Source of the DNA: Pseudomonas ovata
GTDB lineage: Bacteria; Pseudomonadota; Gammaproteobacteria; Pseudomonadales; Pseudomonadaceae
Assembly (NCBI RefSeq): GCF_003131185.1
Contig: NZ_QFFU01000012.1
Coordinates: forward strand, 1-64,000
Reading direction: 5' to 3'
DNA: 64,000 nucleotides
Shown: positions 8,330 through 17,499 of the stretch, piece after piece
How positions within the stretch are numbered: position 1 is the first letter of the stretch
Layout: each line of letters begins with the position of its first letter
Program-made: the position numbers and the translations under genes
Notes under the pieces: model-generated
The model's input: only the letters and a program-made list of their open reading frames with translations
Database searches by the model: none
What the model was told of the DNA's origin: nothing

Positions 8330-9160
8330 TCATAAACGAACCTGGCCTTCATAGACCCGCACCGCAGGCCCGGTCATCAATACCGGCTGGCCGGGTCCCG
8401 CCCATTCGATGGACAGGCGCCCGCCCGGCAGGTCGATCAGCACGGGCGAGTCCATCCAGCCCTGGCTGATGGCTGCCACGGCAGCCGCGCAAGCGCCCGT
8501 GCCACAGGCCTGGGTCTCACCGGCACCGCGCTCCCAGACACGCAACTGGGCGCGCTGGCGGTCCACGACGTGGAGAAACCCTACGTTGACCCGCGCCGGA
8601 AAACGCGGGTGATGCTCAATCTTCGGACCCAGTTCATGCACCGGGGCGTTGTTGATGTCGTCAACGCGCAGCACCGCGTGCGGGTTGCCCATCGACACGG
8701 CTGCCAGCTCGACGTGCTGGCCGTCCACATCCAGGTCATAGCTGACGGCCTGTTGCGGAGCCTGGAAAGGGATCTGCTCGGGCACCAGCCGTGGCGGGCC
8801 CATGTCGACGCAGATCTGTCCGTCACTGCGCACATCCAGCTCGATGATGCCGCTTTTGGTCTCGACACGGATCAGGCGCTTGGTGGTCAGGCGCTTGTCC
8901 AGCACGAAGCGGGCAAAACACCGCGCGCCGTTGCCGCATTGCTCGACCTCGGAGCCGTCGGAGTTGAAGATCCGGTAGCGGAAATCCACGTCCGGGTTGC
9001 TCGGCGCCTCGACGATCAGCAGTTGGTCAAAACCGATGCCGGTGTGCCGGTCACCCCATTGTTTGGCGTGCTTGGGCAAGATGTGCGCGTGCTGGCTGAC
9101 CAGGTCCAGAACCATGAAGTCATTGCCCAGCCCGTGCATCTTGGTAAAACGCAGCAGCAT
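8330..9160 (-). CDS. dapF: Diaminopimelate epimerase
   Basis: 276-residue enzyme converting LL- to meso-diaminopimelate for lysine and peptidoglycan synthesis. Both catalytic cysteines are visible, in EQCGNGARCFARFV and ETQACGTGACAAAVAA. The N-terminus MLLRFTKMHGLGNDFMVLDL is canonical and fixes the start at 9160, four bases after the lysA stop; an in-frame ATG at 9193 would lie inside lysA. Confidence 0.97.
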   Translation of the reverse strand: MLLRFTKMHGLGNDFMVLDLVSQHAHILPKHAKQWGDRHTGIGFDQLLIVEAPSNPDVDFRYRIFNSDGSEVEQCGNGARCFARFVLDKRLTTKRLIRVETKSGIIELDVRSDGQICVDMGPPRLVPEQIPFQAPQQAVSYDLDVDGQHVELAAVSMGNPHAVLRVDDINNAPVHELGPKIEHHPRFPARVNVGFLHVVDRQRAQLRVWERGAGETQACGTGACAAAVAAISQGWMDSPVLIDLPGGRLSIEWAGPGQPVLMTGPAVRVYEGQVRL

Positions 9161-9164
9161 GGGA

Positions 9165-10412
9165 TCACTCCGGCAACAGGCTTTCGCCGGCAAACAGCTC
9201 GCTCAGGGTTTCCCGACGACGCACTTCGAAAGCGTCGCTGCCATCGACCAGTACTTCAGCGGCGCGGCCGCGGGTGTTGTAGTTCGAGCTCATGACAAAA
9301 CCATAGGCGCCGGCCGAGTGAACCGCCAGCAGGTCGCCTTCGGCCAGGGCCAGTTCCCGGTTCTTGGCCAGGAAGTCGCCGGTCTCGCAGATCGGGCCGA
9401 CGATGTCGTAGATGCGCGCAGCACCGTCACGCGGGCGCACGGCCGTGACGTCCATCCAGGCCTGGTACAGCGCCGGGCGGATCAGGTCGTTCATGGCCGC
9501 ATCGACGATGGCGAAATCCTTGTGTTCGGTGTGCTTGAGATACTCGACCCGGGTCAGCAGCACGCCGGCATTGGCGACGATGAAGCGACCCGGCTCGAAC
9601 ACCAGGCCCAGGTCGCGGCCCTCGAGACGTTCACGCACGGCCTTGATGTAATCGCCGGCCAGGGGCGGCTCTTCGTCGCGATAACGCACGCCCAGGCCAC
9701 CGCCCAGGTCGATATGGCGCAGGTGGATACCGCAGTCGCCGAGGCGGTCGACCAGGTCGAGCAGGCGGTCCAGGGCATCGATGAACGGTTCCAGCGTGGT
9801 CAGTTGCGAGCCGATATGGCAATCGACGCCGACCACTTCCAGGTTCGGCAACTGCGAGGCGCGAACATAGACGTCTTCGGCATCATTGATGGCAATGCCG
9901 AACTTGTTTTCTTTCAGGCCCGTGGAAATGTACGGGTGGGTGCCGGCATCCACGTCGGGGTTGACCCGCAGCGACACCGGGGCACGGACACCCAGTTCGG
10001 CGGCCACGACCTGCAGGCGCTCCAGCTCGTCGGTCGACTCGACGTTGAAGCAGTGCACGCCGACTTCCAGGGCGCGGCGCATGTCTTCGCGGGTCTTGCC
10101 CACGCCGGAGAACACGATCCGCTCGGCCTGGCCGCCGGCGGCCAGGACACGCTCGAGTTCACCGCGCGAGACGATGTCGAAGCCTGCGCCCAGGCGCGCC
10201 AGGACGTTGAGCACGCCCAGGTTGGAGTTGGCCTTGACGGCAAAGCACACCAGGTGCGGCATGCCGCTCAGGGCATCGGCATAGGCACGGTACTGCGCCT
10301 CGATGTGGGCGCGCGAGTAGATATAAGTGGGCGTGCCGAAACGTTCGGCAATGGCAGACAAGGCCACGCCTTCCGCGAACAGCTCGCCGTCGCGGTAGTT
10401 GAAAGCGTCCAT
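9165..10412 (-). CDS. lysA: Diaminopimelate decarboxylase
   Basis: 415-residue PLP enzyme catalysing the last step of lysine synthesis. It is an alanine-racemase-fold type III decarboxylase, with the PLP lysine in FAVKANSNLGVL and the conserved HIGSQ, GGGLGVRY, EPGRFIVANAG and CETGDF blocks. It lies 3 bases after lptM and directly before dapF, so the two consecutive lysine-pathway enzymes are co-transcribed. Confidence 0.97.
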   Translation of the reverse strand: MDAFNYRDGELFAEGVALSAIAERFGTPTYIYSRAHIEAQYRAYADALSGMPHLVCFAVKANSNLGVLNVLARLGAGFDIVSRGELERVLAAGGQAERIVFSGVGKTREDMRRALEVGVHCFNVESTDELERLQVVAAELGVRAPVSLRVNPDVDAGTHPYISTGLKENKFGIAINDAEDVYVRASQLPNLEVVGVDCHIGSQLTTLEPFIDALDRLLDLVDRLGDCGIHLRHIDLGGGLGVRYRDEEPPLAGDYIKAVRERLEGRDLGLVFEPGRFIVANAGVLLTRVEYLKHTEHKDFAIVDAAMNDLIRPALYQAWMDVTAVRPRDGAARIYDIVGPICETGDFLAKNRELALAEGDLLAVHSAGAYGFVMSSNYNTRGRAAEVLVDGSDAFEVRRRETLSELFAGESLLPE

Positions 10413-10415
10413 GGA

Positions 10416-10568
10416 TTACCCTTGAGAATGCTTGTGCGATTGCGACTTGGCTTGCTCGTCGGAGGACTTGCTGTCATCGGGCAGGTACAGCGGGCCTTTC
10501 TGCCCACAGGCGGTGACAAGACAGGCGACCGCGAGGAGCGCAGCAAGCGAAGAGATCAGGCGCTTCAT
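10416..10568 (-). CDS. lptM: Small lipoprotein LptM/LppL (YifL family)
   Basis: A 50-residue lipoprotein gene. It starts MKRLISSLAALLAVAACLV by pattern (read here as MKRLISSLAALLAVACLVTAC), with a lipobox LVTAC and lipidation at Cys21, immediately followed by the family hallmark GQKGPLYLPDD. Mature YifL/LptM associates with the LptD/LptE LPS translocon in E. coli and promotes LptD oxidation. The gene precedes lysA-dapF exactly as lppL does in P. aeruginosa. The Ser/Lys/His-rich tail is variable. It diverges from cyaY. Confidence 0.9.
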   Translation of the reverse strand: MKRLISSLAALLAVACLVTACGQKGPLYLPDDSKSSDEQAKSQSHKHSQG

Positions 10569-10809
10569 GGCGAAATCCTTTGTATAAGCTTTGATTGCGG
10601 CCGAGTATACCGGCCACCCGGCGGCTTGCCTATGCGGCGGCCTTTCCGTCTGGCGGGGGTTTGACGCAATTGATGCTCACGCGTGGTGCGATTGCGGATT
10701 ACTGACGCTGGCGGCGTGCGAACATGGGCAGGCTTTGCATTTGGCCGGCTGCGCCCGTATCGTGCGCGACACATGCGATATCCGTCGCCACTTTCCCGAG
10801 GTTCATGCA

Positions 10810-11142
10810 ATGAGTTTGACCGAAGCCCGCTTCCACGACCTGGTCGATGCAACTCAGGAGAATCTGGAAGACATTTTCGACGCCAGTGAACTGGACCTGG
10901 ACATGGAAAATTCGGCCGGTGTACTGACCGTGAAATTCGAGAACGGCTCGCAGCTCATCTTCAGCCGTCAGGAGCCGCTGCGTCAGCTATGGCTGGCCGC
11001 CAGGTCGGGTGGTTTCCACTTCGACTATGACGAACAGGAAAGCCGCTGGGTCTGCGACACCAGCGAAGAACTGCTCAGCGAAATGCTGGTGCGCATCACA
11101 CTTGAACAGGCCGGCGTAGAGCTGGACTTCGACGAGATCTGA
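10810..11142 (+). CDS. cyaY: Frataxin-like iron donor CyaY
   Basis: 110-residue bacterial frataxin that binds iron on an acidic first helix and modulates Fe-S cluster assembly by IscS. The N-terminal acidic ridge (EENLEDIFDASELDLDME region) and the central ITF/LTVKFENGSQLIFSRQEPL sheet with QLWLAARSGGFHFDYDE are characteristic. The start at 10810 gives the normal length. The frame is open far upstream, but that sequence is non-homologous. Confidence 0.95.
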   Translation: MSLTEARFHDLVDATQENLEDIFDASELDLDMENSAGVLTVKFENGSQLIFSRQEPLRQLWLAARSGGFHFDYDEQESRWVCDTSEELLSEMLVRITLEQAGVELDFDEI

Positions 11143-11144
11143 TT

Positions 11145-11381
11145 GTGACCGTAACAAGTAATCCACGCCCGCCCAAGCCGCTGTACAGCAATGTCAGCCC
11201 GGCCGTGCCTTCACCCTGTGTCAGCCTGTGCCGGCTGGATGAGCACAAGGTCTGCCTGGGCTGCTTCCGGCATGTCGAGGACATCCGCGAATGGCGCTCG
11301 GCCGATGACGACCGCCGCCGCCAGATCCGCAGCGCTGCCGATCGGCGCCGGTCACTCGTGGCGGGCGCGGCCGTCAGCTAG
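11145..11381 (+). CDS. DUF1289 domain protein
   Basis: 78-residue protein read from a GTG start two bases after the cyaY stop. It contains the DUF1289 cysteine motif SPCVSLCRLDEHKVCLGCFR (Cys-x3-Cys-x8-Cys-x2-Cys), followed by EIREW-type WRSADDDRRRQI. The four cysteines suggest metal or cluster binding, but no function is established. The tight spacing implies co-transcription with cyaY. The end overlaps the convergent cyaA stop by 8 bases. Confidence 0.8.
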   Translation: MTVTSNPRPPKPLYSNVSPAVPSPCVSLCRLDEHKVCLGCFRHVEDIREWRSADDDRRRQIRSAADRRRSLVAGAAVS

Positions 11382-14220
11382 GGCTGTTCTGCATTGCGTC
11401 ATTGAGGTGCTTTTCCAGCCGCGCCTTGTGATGCAGATAGAGGATGCTCTGGCCGTGGCCGTCCGGGTTCAGGCCTGACAGGTCCAGGTCGGTGATGTAG
11501 CAGCGATAGCGCTCGGTTTCGTGACGCCGTGCCAGAATCTGTCGGGCCACGGCGGCGAACAGGTGCTCTCCGTATTCGAGTTCGGAGAATTCGCGGTTGT
11601 CGCAGTACAGCGTGACATTCACCTGCCCTGGCACGCTTTCCTCAATGATGGCCTGCACATCATAGAAAGGCTTGTCGGTTGCCGTCGGCGCCTGCCGTGG
11701 CTCGATGCTGCGCGCGCGGCTGCTGCCCGAGGGCAACACTTGGTAATACAACACCTCCAGCGCCACTGGCGCCTGCACGGTATCGAGTGGCAATGACGCA
11801 CCACGCCGGTAGAGCATGGCCTGGAAAAACCGTTGCAAGGGTTGCAGCAGGCTCGGCTCGTCATGCCAGGGCAGGTTCTGGTGCCACAGGGTGTTGTGCT
11901 CGTCGAGTACATACAGGTCGGCGAAGGCTTCGTTGACCCGGTAGAACACCTGGATGCACTCGGGCTGGCCGTGCGGCACGATCACGGTCAGGTCATGATC
12001 ATCCAGCGCCTGGGGATCCAGGTACAACGGGCTGTAGCAGGGCAGCGCCTCGCCCAGGTAGCTGAACAGGCCGGACAGGCTGTTGATCACCACCGGCGTG
12101 ATGCGCCCGTTCAACAGTTCCAGCACGTGGTACTGCTTCTGGACCTGGATCAGGTAGCGGTGATTCAGGCGTCGGGCCACCAGCAGCCGGGCCGTGTCGA
12201 CGATGTCTTCAACACGCTGGGCGATGGCCTGGGCCCGGTTGTGACAGAAACAACTGACCCGGATACGCGGCTGGGCCGGTCCCTCGGGCAGGCTGCCCAG
12301 CAGGTCGACCAGGCAATCGAGCAAGGCATGCGGGCCTTCATAGCGACTGAACAGGGTCTCGTTCCAGCTATTGAGGGTGATCTGGTCCAGGGTCAGGACC
12401 AGGTTTTCCCGCGCGCCGGCATAGCTGAGCGAGTCGGTGCGCTCGGTGGTCATCAGAATGTTCAGGTCGCGATGATGACGCAACGGGTCCAGACCGACGT
12501 TGACCAGCAGCAGGATCTCTCTGGGCACGCTGGGCTTGAGCAGTTGTTCGTCGCTGACCGTCGGTAGCGGCAGGGCGAAACTCTGTTGCAGGGCGCCGGT
12601 GAGGTTGAACAGTTCAAGCTCGCTCAAGTCGCTGATGCCCGGGTGCAAGGCCAGGCGCGTGCTGTTGTCGATGACCTGGTTGCGATGACACCAGGCCAAT
12701 AGCTCAAGCAGTTCGCGGCTGCGCTTGAGGGGCGTGAAGCTGGGCCATTCATGCGCACTCAGGCTGCCGTTGTACAGGCTCCACTGGTGTTTGCCCGGTT
12801 CGCGCTTGTTGGGCGAGTGCACCAGGGTCAGGGTGTCTTCGGCCAGGTCCGGGGCAATCCCGGGGTTGATGAACTCGATCTTGCCGGCCTTGCGCTCGAA
12901 AGCGGCATACAGTCGACGGCCCAGGATGCTCATGTCGCGGGCATTGATCGACTGGGTGGTGTTCTGGGTCTTGGCCAGTTGGGTCAGAAAGCGATAGCTG
13001 TAGTTGAGCTCGTTGACCAGCGCATGCCGCTCGTGGCTCACCTGGCGGACTTTCCACTGGTTGCGGCTGTCGAGCAAAGTCAATTGTTGCTCGTCCCATC
13101 CCCATTCGCTTGTCAGGCGCTCCATGACCTGGCGTTGCCAGCCGGCGCTGCGCTGGCGTCCGGTCAGCTTTTTGTTGACCTTCAGGTACAGGCTGCGGCG
13201 TACCAGTTCCAGGCGTTCGGGCTCGTTGCGCGCGCGCAGGTGCTCCTCGATACGGCGATACACCACCATGTACGGGTCCAGTTCGTCCAGATCCGGCTGC
13301 CGGGCGAACACGGCCTTCTTGTAGCGCAGGCTCAGGCACTGCACATCCGGGTACTCGCTGGCGTAGACCTCGATCAGCAACAGCTTGAGCGCCGACTTGT
13401 ACGGCGAGTCGATACCCTTGAACAACTGCCACAGCCCGGCGCCGACGAATTCGCCGGGGGGAATGTGCGCCATGTGCCCCAGGTCGAGTACCTCATCGGC
13501 ACGAATGAAACGCTTGGACAGCAGGGTATGGGTGTAGGCGTCATACCGTGCTTCTTCGTAGGCCGGCACCAGCCACCACAGGGGCGTGCGTCCGGCCAGC
13601 CACAGGGCGGTGCGATAAAACTCATCGAGCAGCAGATAGTGCTGCGCGGTGCCGCAGTCATCGGAGCTCAGCTGCGCATCTCGATCGCCCACCCGGAAGC
13701 GTTGTGGGTCGATCAGGAAAAAGTGCGCCTCGGCGCCCTGAGTGTCGGCCCAGACTTCCAGCGCCTGGCATTTCTTGCGCAGTTCGGCAATGGCATTGGG
13801 GGCCAGCTCGCTGTCGTGGCAGACCCATACGTCCATGTCGCTCTGATCGGCCTGGGCCAGGGTGCCCAGGCTGCCCATCAGGAACAGGCCATGGATCGGC
13901 TGGGGCGCATGGTTGTGGCGCACCTTGTACGAGAACGAACGGGTCAGGCGCTGCGCTTCGGCCAGCACCGGGGCGGCCGGATCGTAGTTGGACACCCCCG
14001 CCGGCGTGCTGCCGGACACATAGCCTGGCAACAGCGGATGATTGACGTGGAACAACAGCGGCAACAGCGTCAAGACGTTCTGCTGGCGCGGCGACAGGCC
14101 TTCACGGGCACGTGCCAGTCGTCCTTCGTTGAGGCTCAGGAAACGGTTGCGCAATTGGCCAAGGACCTTGCGGTCAATGCCTTCGTCCAGATCGGGACGG
14201 ATTTCAAAAGGGGACGTCAT
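11374..14220 (-). CDS. cyaA: Class I adenylate cyclase
   Basis: 948-residue enterobacterial-type adenylate cyclase that makes cAMP for Vfr/Crp signalling. The N-terminal nucleotidyltransferase domain shows LMGSLGTLAQADQSDMDVWV, with the paired metal-binding aspartates. The central region has the family blocks SPYKSALKLLLIEVYASEYP and WNQWK-type segments. The long C-terminal part is regulatory. Length is slightly above the E. coli enzyme. It is monocistronic and faces cyaY-DUF1289. Confidence 0.94.
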   Translation of the reverse strand: MTSPFEIRPDLDEGIDRKVLGQLRNRFLSLNEGRLARAREGLSPRQQNVLTLLPLLFHVNHPLLPGYVSGSTPAGVSNYDPAAPVLAEAQRLTRSFSYKVRHNHAPQPIHGLFLMGSLGTLAQADQSDMDVWVCHDSELAPNAIAELRKKCQALEVWADTQGAEAHFFLIDPQRFRVGDRDAQLSSDDCGTAQHYLLLDEFYRTALWLAGRTPLWWLVPAYEEARYDAYTHTLLSKRFIRADEVLDLGHMAHIPPGEFVGAGLWQLFKGIDSPYKSALKLLLIEVYASEYPDVQCLSLRYKKAVFARQPDLDELDPYMVVYRRIEEHLRARNEPERLELVRRSLYLKVNKKLTGRQRSAGWQRQVMERLTSEWGWDEQQLTLLDSRNQWKVRQVSHERHALVNELNYSYRFLTQLAKTQNTTQSINARDMSILGRRLYAAFERKAGKIEFINPGIAPDLAEDTLTLVHSPNKREPGKHQWSLYNGSLSAHEWPSFTPLKRSRELLELLAWCHRNQVIDNSTRLALHPGISDLSELELFNLTGALQQSFALPLPTVSDEQLLKPSVPREILLLVNVGLDPLRHHRDLNILMTTERTDSLSYAGARENLVLTLDQITLNSWNETLFSRYEGPHALLDCLVDLLGSLPEGPAQPRIRVSCFCHNRAQAIAQRVEDIVDTARLLVARRLNHRYLIQVQKQYHVLELLNGRITPVVINSLSGLFSYLGEALPCYSPLYLDPQALDDHDLTVIVPHGQPECIQVFYRVNEAFADLYVLDEHNTLWHQNLPWHDEPSLLQPLQRFFQAMLYRRGASLPLDTVQAPVALEVLYYQVLPSGSSRARSIEPRQAPTATDKPFYDVQAIIEESVPGQVNVTLYCDNREFSELEYGEHLFAAVARQILARRHETERYRCYITDLDLSGLNPDGHGQSILYLHHKARLEKHLNDAMQNSPS

Positions 14221-14398
14221 CGCAGCGTTAACCCGGAGTGGCAGGCTTTATTGACGGCGTTATCTGAAGTATCTGCCGTTTGTCCGGTGCCTGTTGGCGG
14301 ACAGCATAGCGAGCACAAGGCGTCGCCGCGGCAGCCGCAAGAAATTGACGTCAAATGTGTAGCGGCTTTGTATCAGTTTGTGTGCACATGCGTGAAGG

Positions 14399-14426
14399 GG
14401 CCAGACAGGTTTTTTTGTCTGGCCCG
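14399..14426. terminator. Hairpin downstream of the TIGR02647 gene
   Basis: A perfect 10-bp inverted repeat GGGCCAGACA / TGTCTGGCCC encloses a T-rich loop. There is no classical T-run after the stem on the minus strand, so it may be a weak or atypical terminator. Confidence 0.45.
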
Positions 14427-14455
14427 GTGGCTTCGCAAACCAGAGGACGTAAAGG

Positions 14456-14704
14456 TCAGGCAGCTTCGCGGGCCGTCTGCAGGATGGTCAGCAAGGATTG
14501 GGCATGACGCGCAGCCTCCAGACCCAGACTGGTCAGGTAGCCGCCATCGACCTGGCTCGTCAGGCCTTTGTCATGCAGGCGTTGGGCAGCGGCGATGGCA
14601 GTGGAGGCCGCCACATGATGGACCTTCAGGCCTTCAAGGGTGTTGTCCAGGTTGAACAGGGCAAGGATTTCCAGTTCAGCAACCAGCTCAGGGGTGTAAG
14701 ACAT
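14456..14704 (-). CDS. TIGR02647 family small protein
   Basis: 82-residue protein with the TIGR02647 pattern MSYTPELVAELEILALFNLD. A C-terminal helix-turn-helix-like arrangement follows (AAAQRLHDKGLTSQVDGGYL, then a TSLGLEAARHAQ helix). The family is nearly confined to Pseudomonas and relatives, and its function is unknown. CTGGAG upstream supports the start. Confidence 0.8.
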   Translation of the reverse strand: MSYTPELVAELEILALFNLDNTLEGLKVHHVAASTAIAAAQRLHDKGLTSQVDGGYLTSLGLEAARHAQSLLTILQTAREAA

Positions 14705-14821
14705 AGGTGCTCCAGACTTTTATTAGTGGACGCCGGTACGGGCGCAGGTCCCGGGTGATGAGGTGGCAACGGGACTTGCGCAGTGTAGCCCGGATCCTGG
14801 GCGCCAGGTGCCCGGTCATGC

Positions 14822-15097
14822 TTAATTTTCTGGTGGCAGCTCCGGCAGCGCGCGCAGCGCCGTTTCGTACCACTGGCCATCGAACGGCCGGTCGGCAGCC
14901 AGCATGGCGTCGATCTCCACGGCCAGCACATGAGCCATCATTTCGATGATGTCATCGCGCTCGTAGCCCACCAGTGTCAGCTTGTTGAACACAGCCGTTG
15001 CCGCAGGCGGATTGTCATTCTCGAGCTGGTTCTCGATGGCCTGCATCAGGGTGGAGGCAGCGAATTCTTCTTCGTTGTCGTCGAGTACTTCAGTCAT
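14822..15097 (-). CDS. Conserved acidic small protein, function unknown
   Basis: 91-residue, strongly acidic, helical protein (MTEVLDDNEEEFAASTLMQA...). A well-placed AGGAGA ribosome site precedes the ATG, and codon use matches neighbours, so it is probably real. I do not recognise a named domain. The helical repeat-like look (IENQLENDNPPAATAVFNKL, IIEMMAHVLAVEID) suggests a protein-interaction role. It is followed 117 bases later by the TIGR02647 gene on the same strand. Confidence 0.7.
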   Translation of the reverse strand: MTEVLDDNEEEFAASTLMQAIENQLENDNPPAATAVFNKLTLVGYERDDIIEMMAHVLAVEIDAMLAADRPFDGQWYETALRALPELPPEN

Positions 15098-15264
15098 GGA
15101 AATCTCCTCAGATTAAGTGCAGCAGTTTAACTGCATCGCGTGGGGGTAATCGACGAACGCTGTAGGACAGTTCTGAAATGCTGAGAATTGGCCATAGGCC
15201 ACTGATTTTAAAGTAAAAAAATCCTCTAGAGTGCCGAGGCGTACCCTATTCAAGGAGATTTTCG

Positions 15265-15939
15265 GTGCTGAAATTATACGGATTTGCCGCAAGCAACTAT
15301 TTCAATATGGTCCAGCTGGCCTTGCTGGAGAAGCAGGTGCCGTTCGAATTCGTGCCGTTGCATGGCTGCCAGAATCCCGAAGCGCTGGCCATCAGCGCGC
15401 GCGGCAAGGTGCCGGTACTGGGCACGCCACAGGGATTCATCAGCGAGACCGATGTCATCCTGCGCTATCTGGAAGACACCTCGACGACCCGGCCACTGGT
15501 GCCGGCCGATCCCTTCTGCCGGGCCCAGGCCTGGACCATTGCCAAGGAGATCGAGCTGTACATCGAGCTGCCGGCACGCTTGTGCTATGTCGAAGTGATC
15601 TTCGGCGGCCGGGCAACGCCCGCCGACCTCAAGGCCAAGGCGCGCCGTGACCTGATCAAGGGTTTTGCCGCCCTGTCCCAGCGCGCGCGCTTTGCACCCT
15701 ATATAAGCGGTGAGCATTTCACGGTGGCGGACATTTATTTCCTGTACAGCGTCGACCTGGCACAGCGTGTGGGCGAGCAACTGTTTGGCCTGGACCTGCT
15801 GGGGCAGTTGCCCGGGGCACAGGCCTTGCTGGAGCATCTGGCGCAAAACCCGAATGTGCAACAGGTGGCAGTGGCCAGGGAGGCCGACTGGCCCAGGTTC
15901 CTGGCCCGCGTACAGGCCGTGGCCCGGCAGGCGGGCTAA
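15265..15939 (+). CDS. Glutathione S-transferase family protein
   Basis: 224-residue GST. The N-terminal thioredoxin-like domain has YGFAASNYFNMVQLALLE, the cis-Pro motif GKVPVLGTPQGFISETDVIL and the glutathione-contacting E-T/S pair. The C-terminal all-helical domain carries FTVADIYFLYS, the conserved N-capping Asp motif. It starts at a GTG preceded by AAGGAGA. The substrate cannot be inferred. Confidence 0.9.
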   Translation: MLKLYGFAASNYFNMVQLALLEKQVPFEFVPLHGCQNPEALAISARGKVPVLGTPQGFISETDVILRYLEDTSTTRPLVPADPFCRAQAWTIAKEIELYIELPARLCYVEVIFGGRATPADLKAKARRDLIKGFAALSQRARFAPYISGEHFTVADIYFLYSVDLAQRVGEQLFGLDLLGQLPGAQALLEHLAQNPNVQQVAVAREADWPRFLARVQAVARQAG

Positions 15940-15969
15940 CAACGCCGCCTGACGGGTCATTGCATGTGA

Positions 15970-17364
15970 TCAGCGGCTGGCCAGCAGGGCCTGGCCGCGG
16001 ACCACGGCGGCACGCACCTGCGCCGGGGCTGTACCACCGATATGGTCACGGGCGTTGACCGAACCTTCAAGGGTCAGCACGGCAAACACGTCCTGCTCGA
16101 TCTGGTCGCTGAAACGGCGCAGTTCTTCCAGGCTCATTTCTGCCAGATCCTTGCCGCTTTCGACACCGTACTTCACCGCATGGCCGACGATTTCGTGGCA
16201 GTCACGGAACGGCAGGCCGCGCCGGACCAGATAGTCGGCCAGGTCCGTGGCGGTAGAGAAGCCGCGCAGGGCCGCTTCGCGCATGATGGCGTGGCGCGGC
16301 TTGATGGCCGGGATCATGTCGGCAAAGGCGCGCAACGAGTCGCGCAGCGTGTCGGCGGCGTCGAACAGCGGCTCCTTGTCTTCCTGGTTGTCCTTGTTGT
16401 AGGCCAGCGGCTGACCTTTCATCAGGGTCAGCAGGCCGGTCAGGGCGCCAAATACACGGCCGCTCTTGCCACGCACCAGTTCAGGCACGTCGGGGTTTTT
16501 CTTTTGCGGCATGATCGAGCTGCCGGTGCAGAAGCGGTCTGGCAGGTCGATGAACTGGAACTGGGCGCTGGTCCACAGCACCAGCTCTTCGGAGAAGCGC
16601 GACAGGTGCATCATCGCGATCGAGGCGGCGGCGCAGAATTCGATGGCAAAGTCGCGATCCGACACACCGTCCAGCGAATTGCCGCCAACGGCTTCGAAAC
16701 CCAGCAACTGGCAGGTCAGCTCACGGTCGATCGGGTAGGTGGTGCCGGCCAGCGCGGCGCTGCCTAGCGGCATGCGGTTGGTGCGTTTGCGGCAGTCGAC
16801 CAGGCGCTCGTGGTCGCGGCTGAGCATTTCGAACCAGGCCAGCAAATGATGGCCGAAGGTGACCGGCTGGGCCGTCTGCAGGTGAGTGAAGCCCGGCATG
16901 ATGGTCTCGGCTTCACGCTCGGCCTGCTCCAGCAGTCCTTGTTGCAGGCGGGTGATTTCGCCGAGGATCACGTCGATTTCATCACGCAGCCACAGGCGGA
17001 TATCGGTAGCGACCTGGTCGTTGCGACTGCGTCCGGTGTGCAGTTTCTTGCCGGTGATGCCGATGCGGTCGGTCAGGCGAGCTTCGATGTTCATGTGCAC
17101 GTCTTCAAGATCGATGCGCCATTCGAACTGACCCGCCTCGATTTCGCCCTGGATGGTCTTCAGGCCGTCGATGATGGTGTCGCGTTCGGCATCGGTCAGG
17201 ACGCCGACCTTGGCCAGCATGGTCGCATGGGCGATCGAGCCCATGATGTCATGGCGATACAGGCGCTGGTCGAAGTTGACGGAGGCGGTGAAACGCGCGA
17301 CGAAGGCGTCGACGGGCTCACTGAAGCGGCCGCCCCAGGACTGGTTGGTCTTGTCGGTGCTCAT
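15970..17364 (-). CDS. argH: Argininosuccinate lyase
   Basis: 464-residue enzyme cleaving argininosuccinate to arginine and fumarate, the last step of arginine synthesis. The fumarase/aspartase signature GSSIMPQKKNPD (catalytic Ser loop) and the HTGRSRNDQVATD and TAQPVTFGHHL substrate motifs are present. It diverges from algZ, as in P. aeruginosa, with a 135-bp shared promoter gap. Confidence 0.97.
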   Translation of the reverse strand: MSTDKTNQSWGGRFSEPVDAFVARFTASVNFDQRLYRHDIMGSIAHATMLAKVGVLTDAERDTIIDGLKTIQGEIEAGQFEWRIDLEDVHMNIEARLTDRIGITGKKLHTGRSRNDQVATDIRLWLRDEIDVILGEITRLQQGLLEQAEREAETIMPGFTHLQTAQPVTFGHHLLAWFEMLSRDHERLVDCRKRTNRMPLGSAALAGTTYPIDRELTCQLLGFEAVGGNSLDGVSDRDFAIEFCAAASIAMMHLSRFSEELVLWTSAQFQFIDLPDRFCTGSSIMPQKKNPDVPELVRGKSGRVFGALTGLLTLMKGQPLAYNKDNQEDKEPLFDAADTLRDSLRAFADMIPAIKPRHAIMREAALRGFSTATDLADYLVRRGLPFRDCHEIVGHAVKYGVESGKDLAEMSLEELRRFSDQIEQDVFAVLTLEGSVNARDHIGGTAPAQVRAAVVRGQALLASR

Positions 17365-17499
17365 GATTTCGCTCGTTGCTCTGCGTGAAAGGAAGTTCGC
17401 TAAACGACGGCGATGATAGCAGGGTGAGGTTTTTTTATCCTCGAACGGCTTGTCGCGCTCAGCCCCCGGGACGAGACTGGCGCATGCGCGAGGGCCTCC

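Noticed and set aside
12751..14655. 634-codon open frame opposite cyaA
   Set aside because: Antisense to the clearly identified adenylate cyclase and extends through unrelated genes; no ribosome site or recognisable motif.
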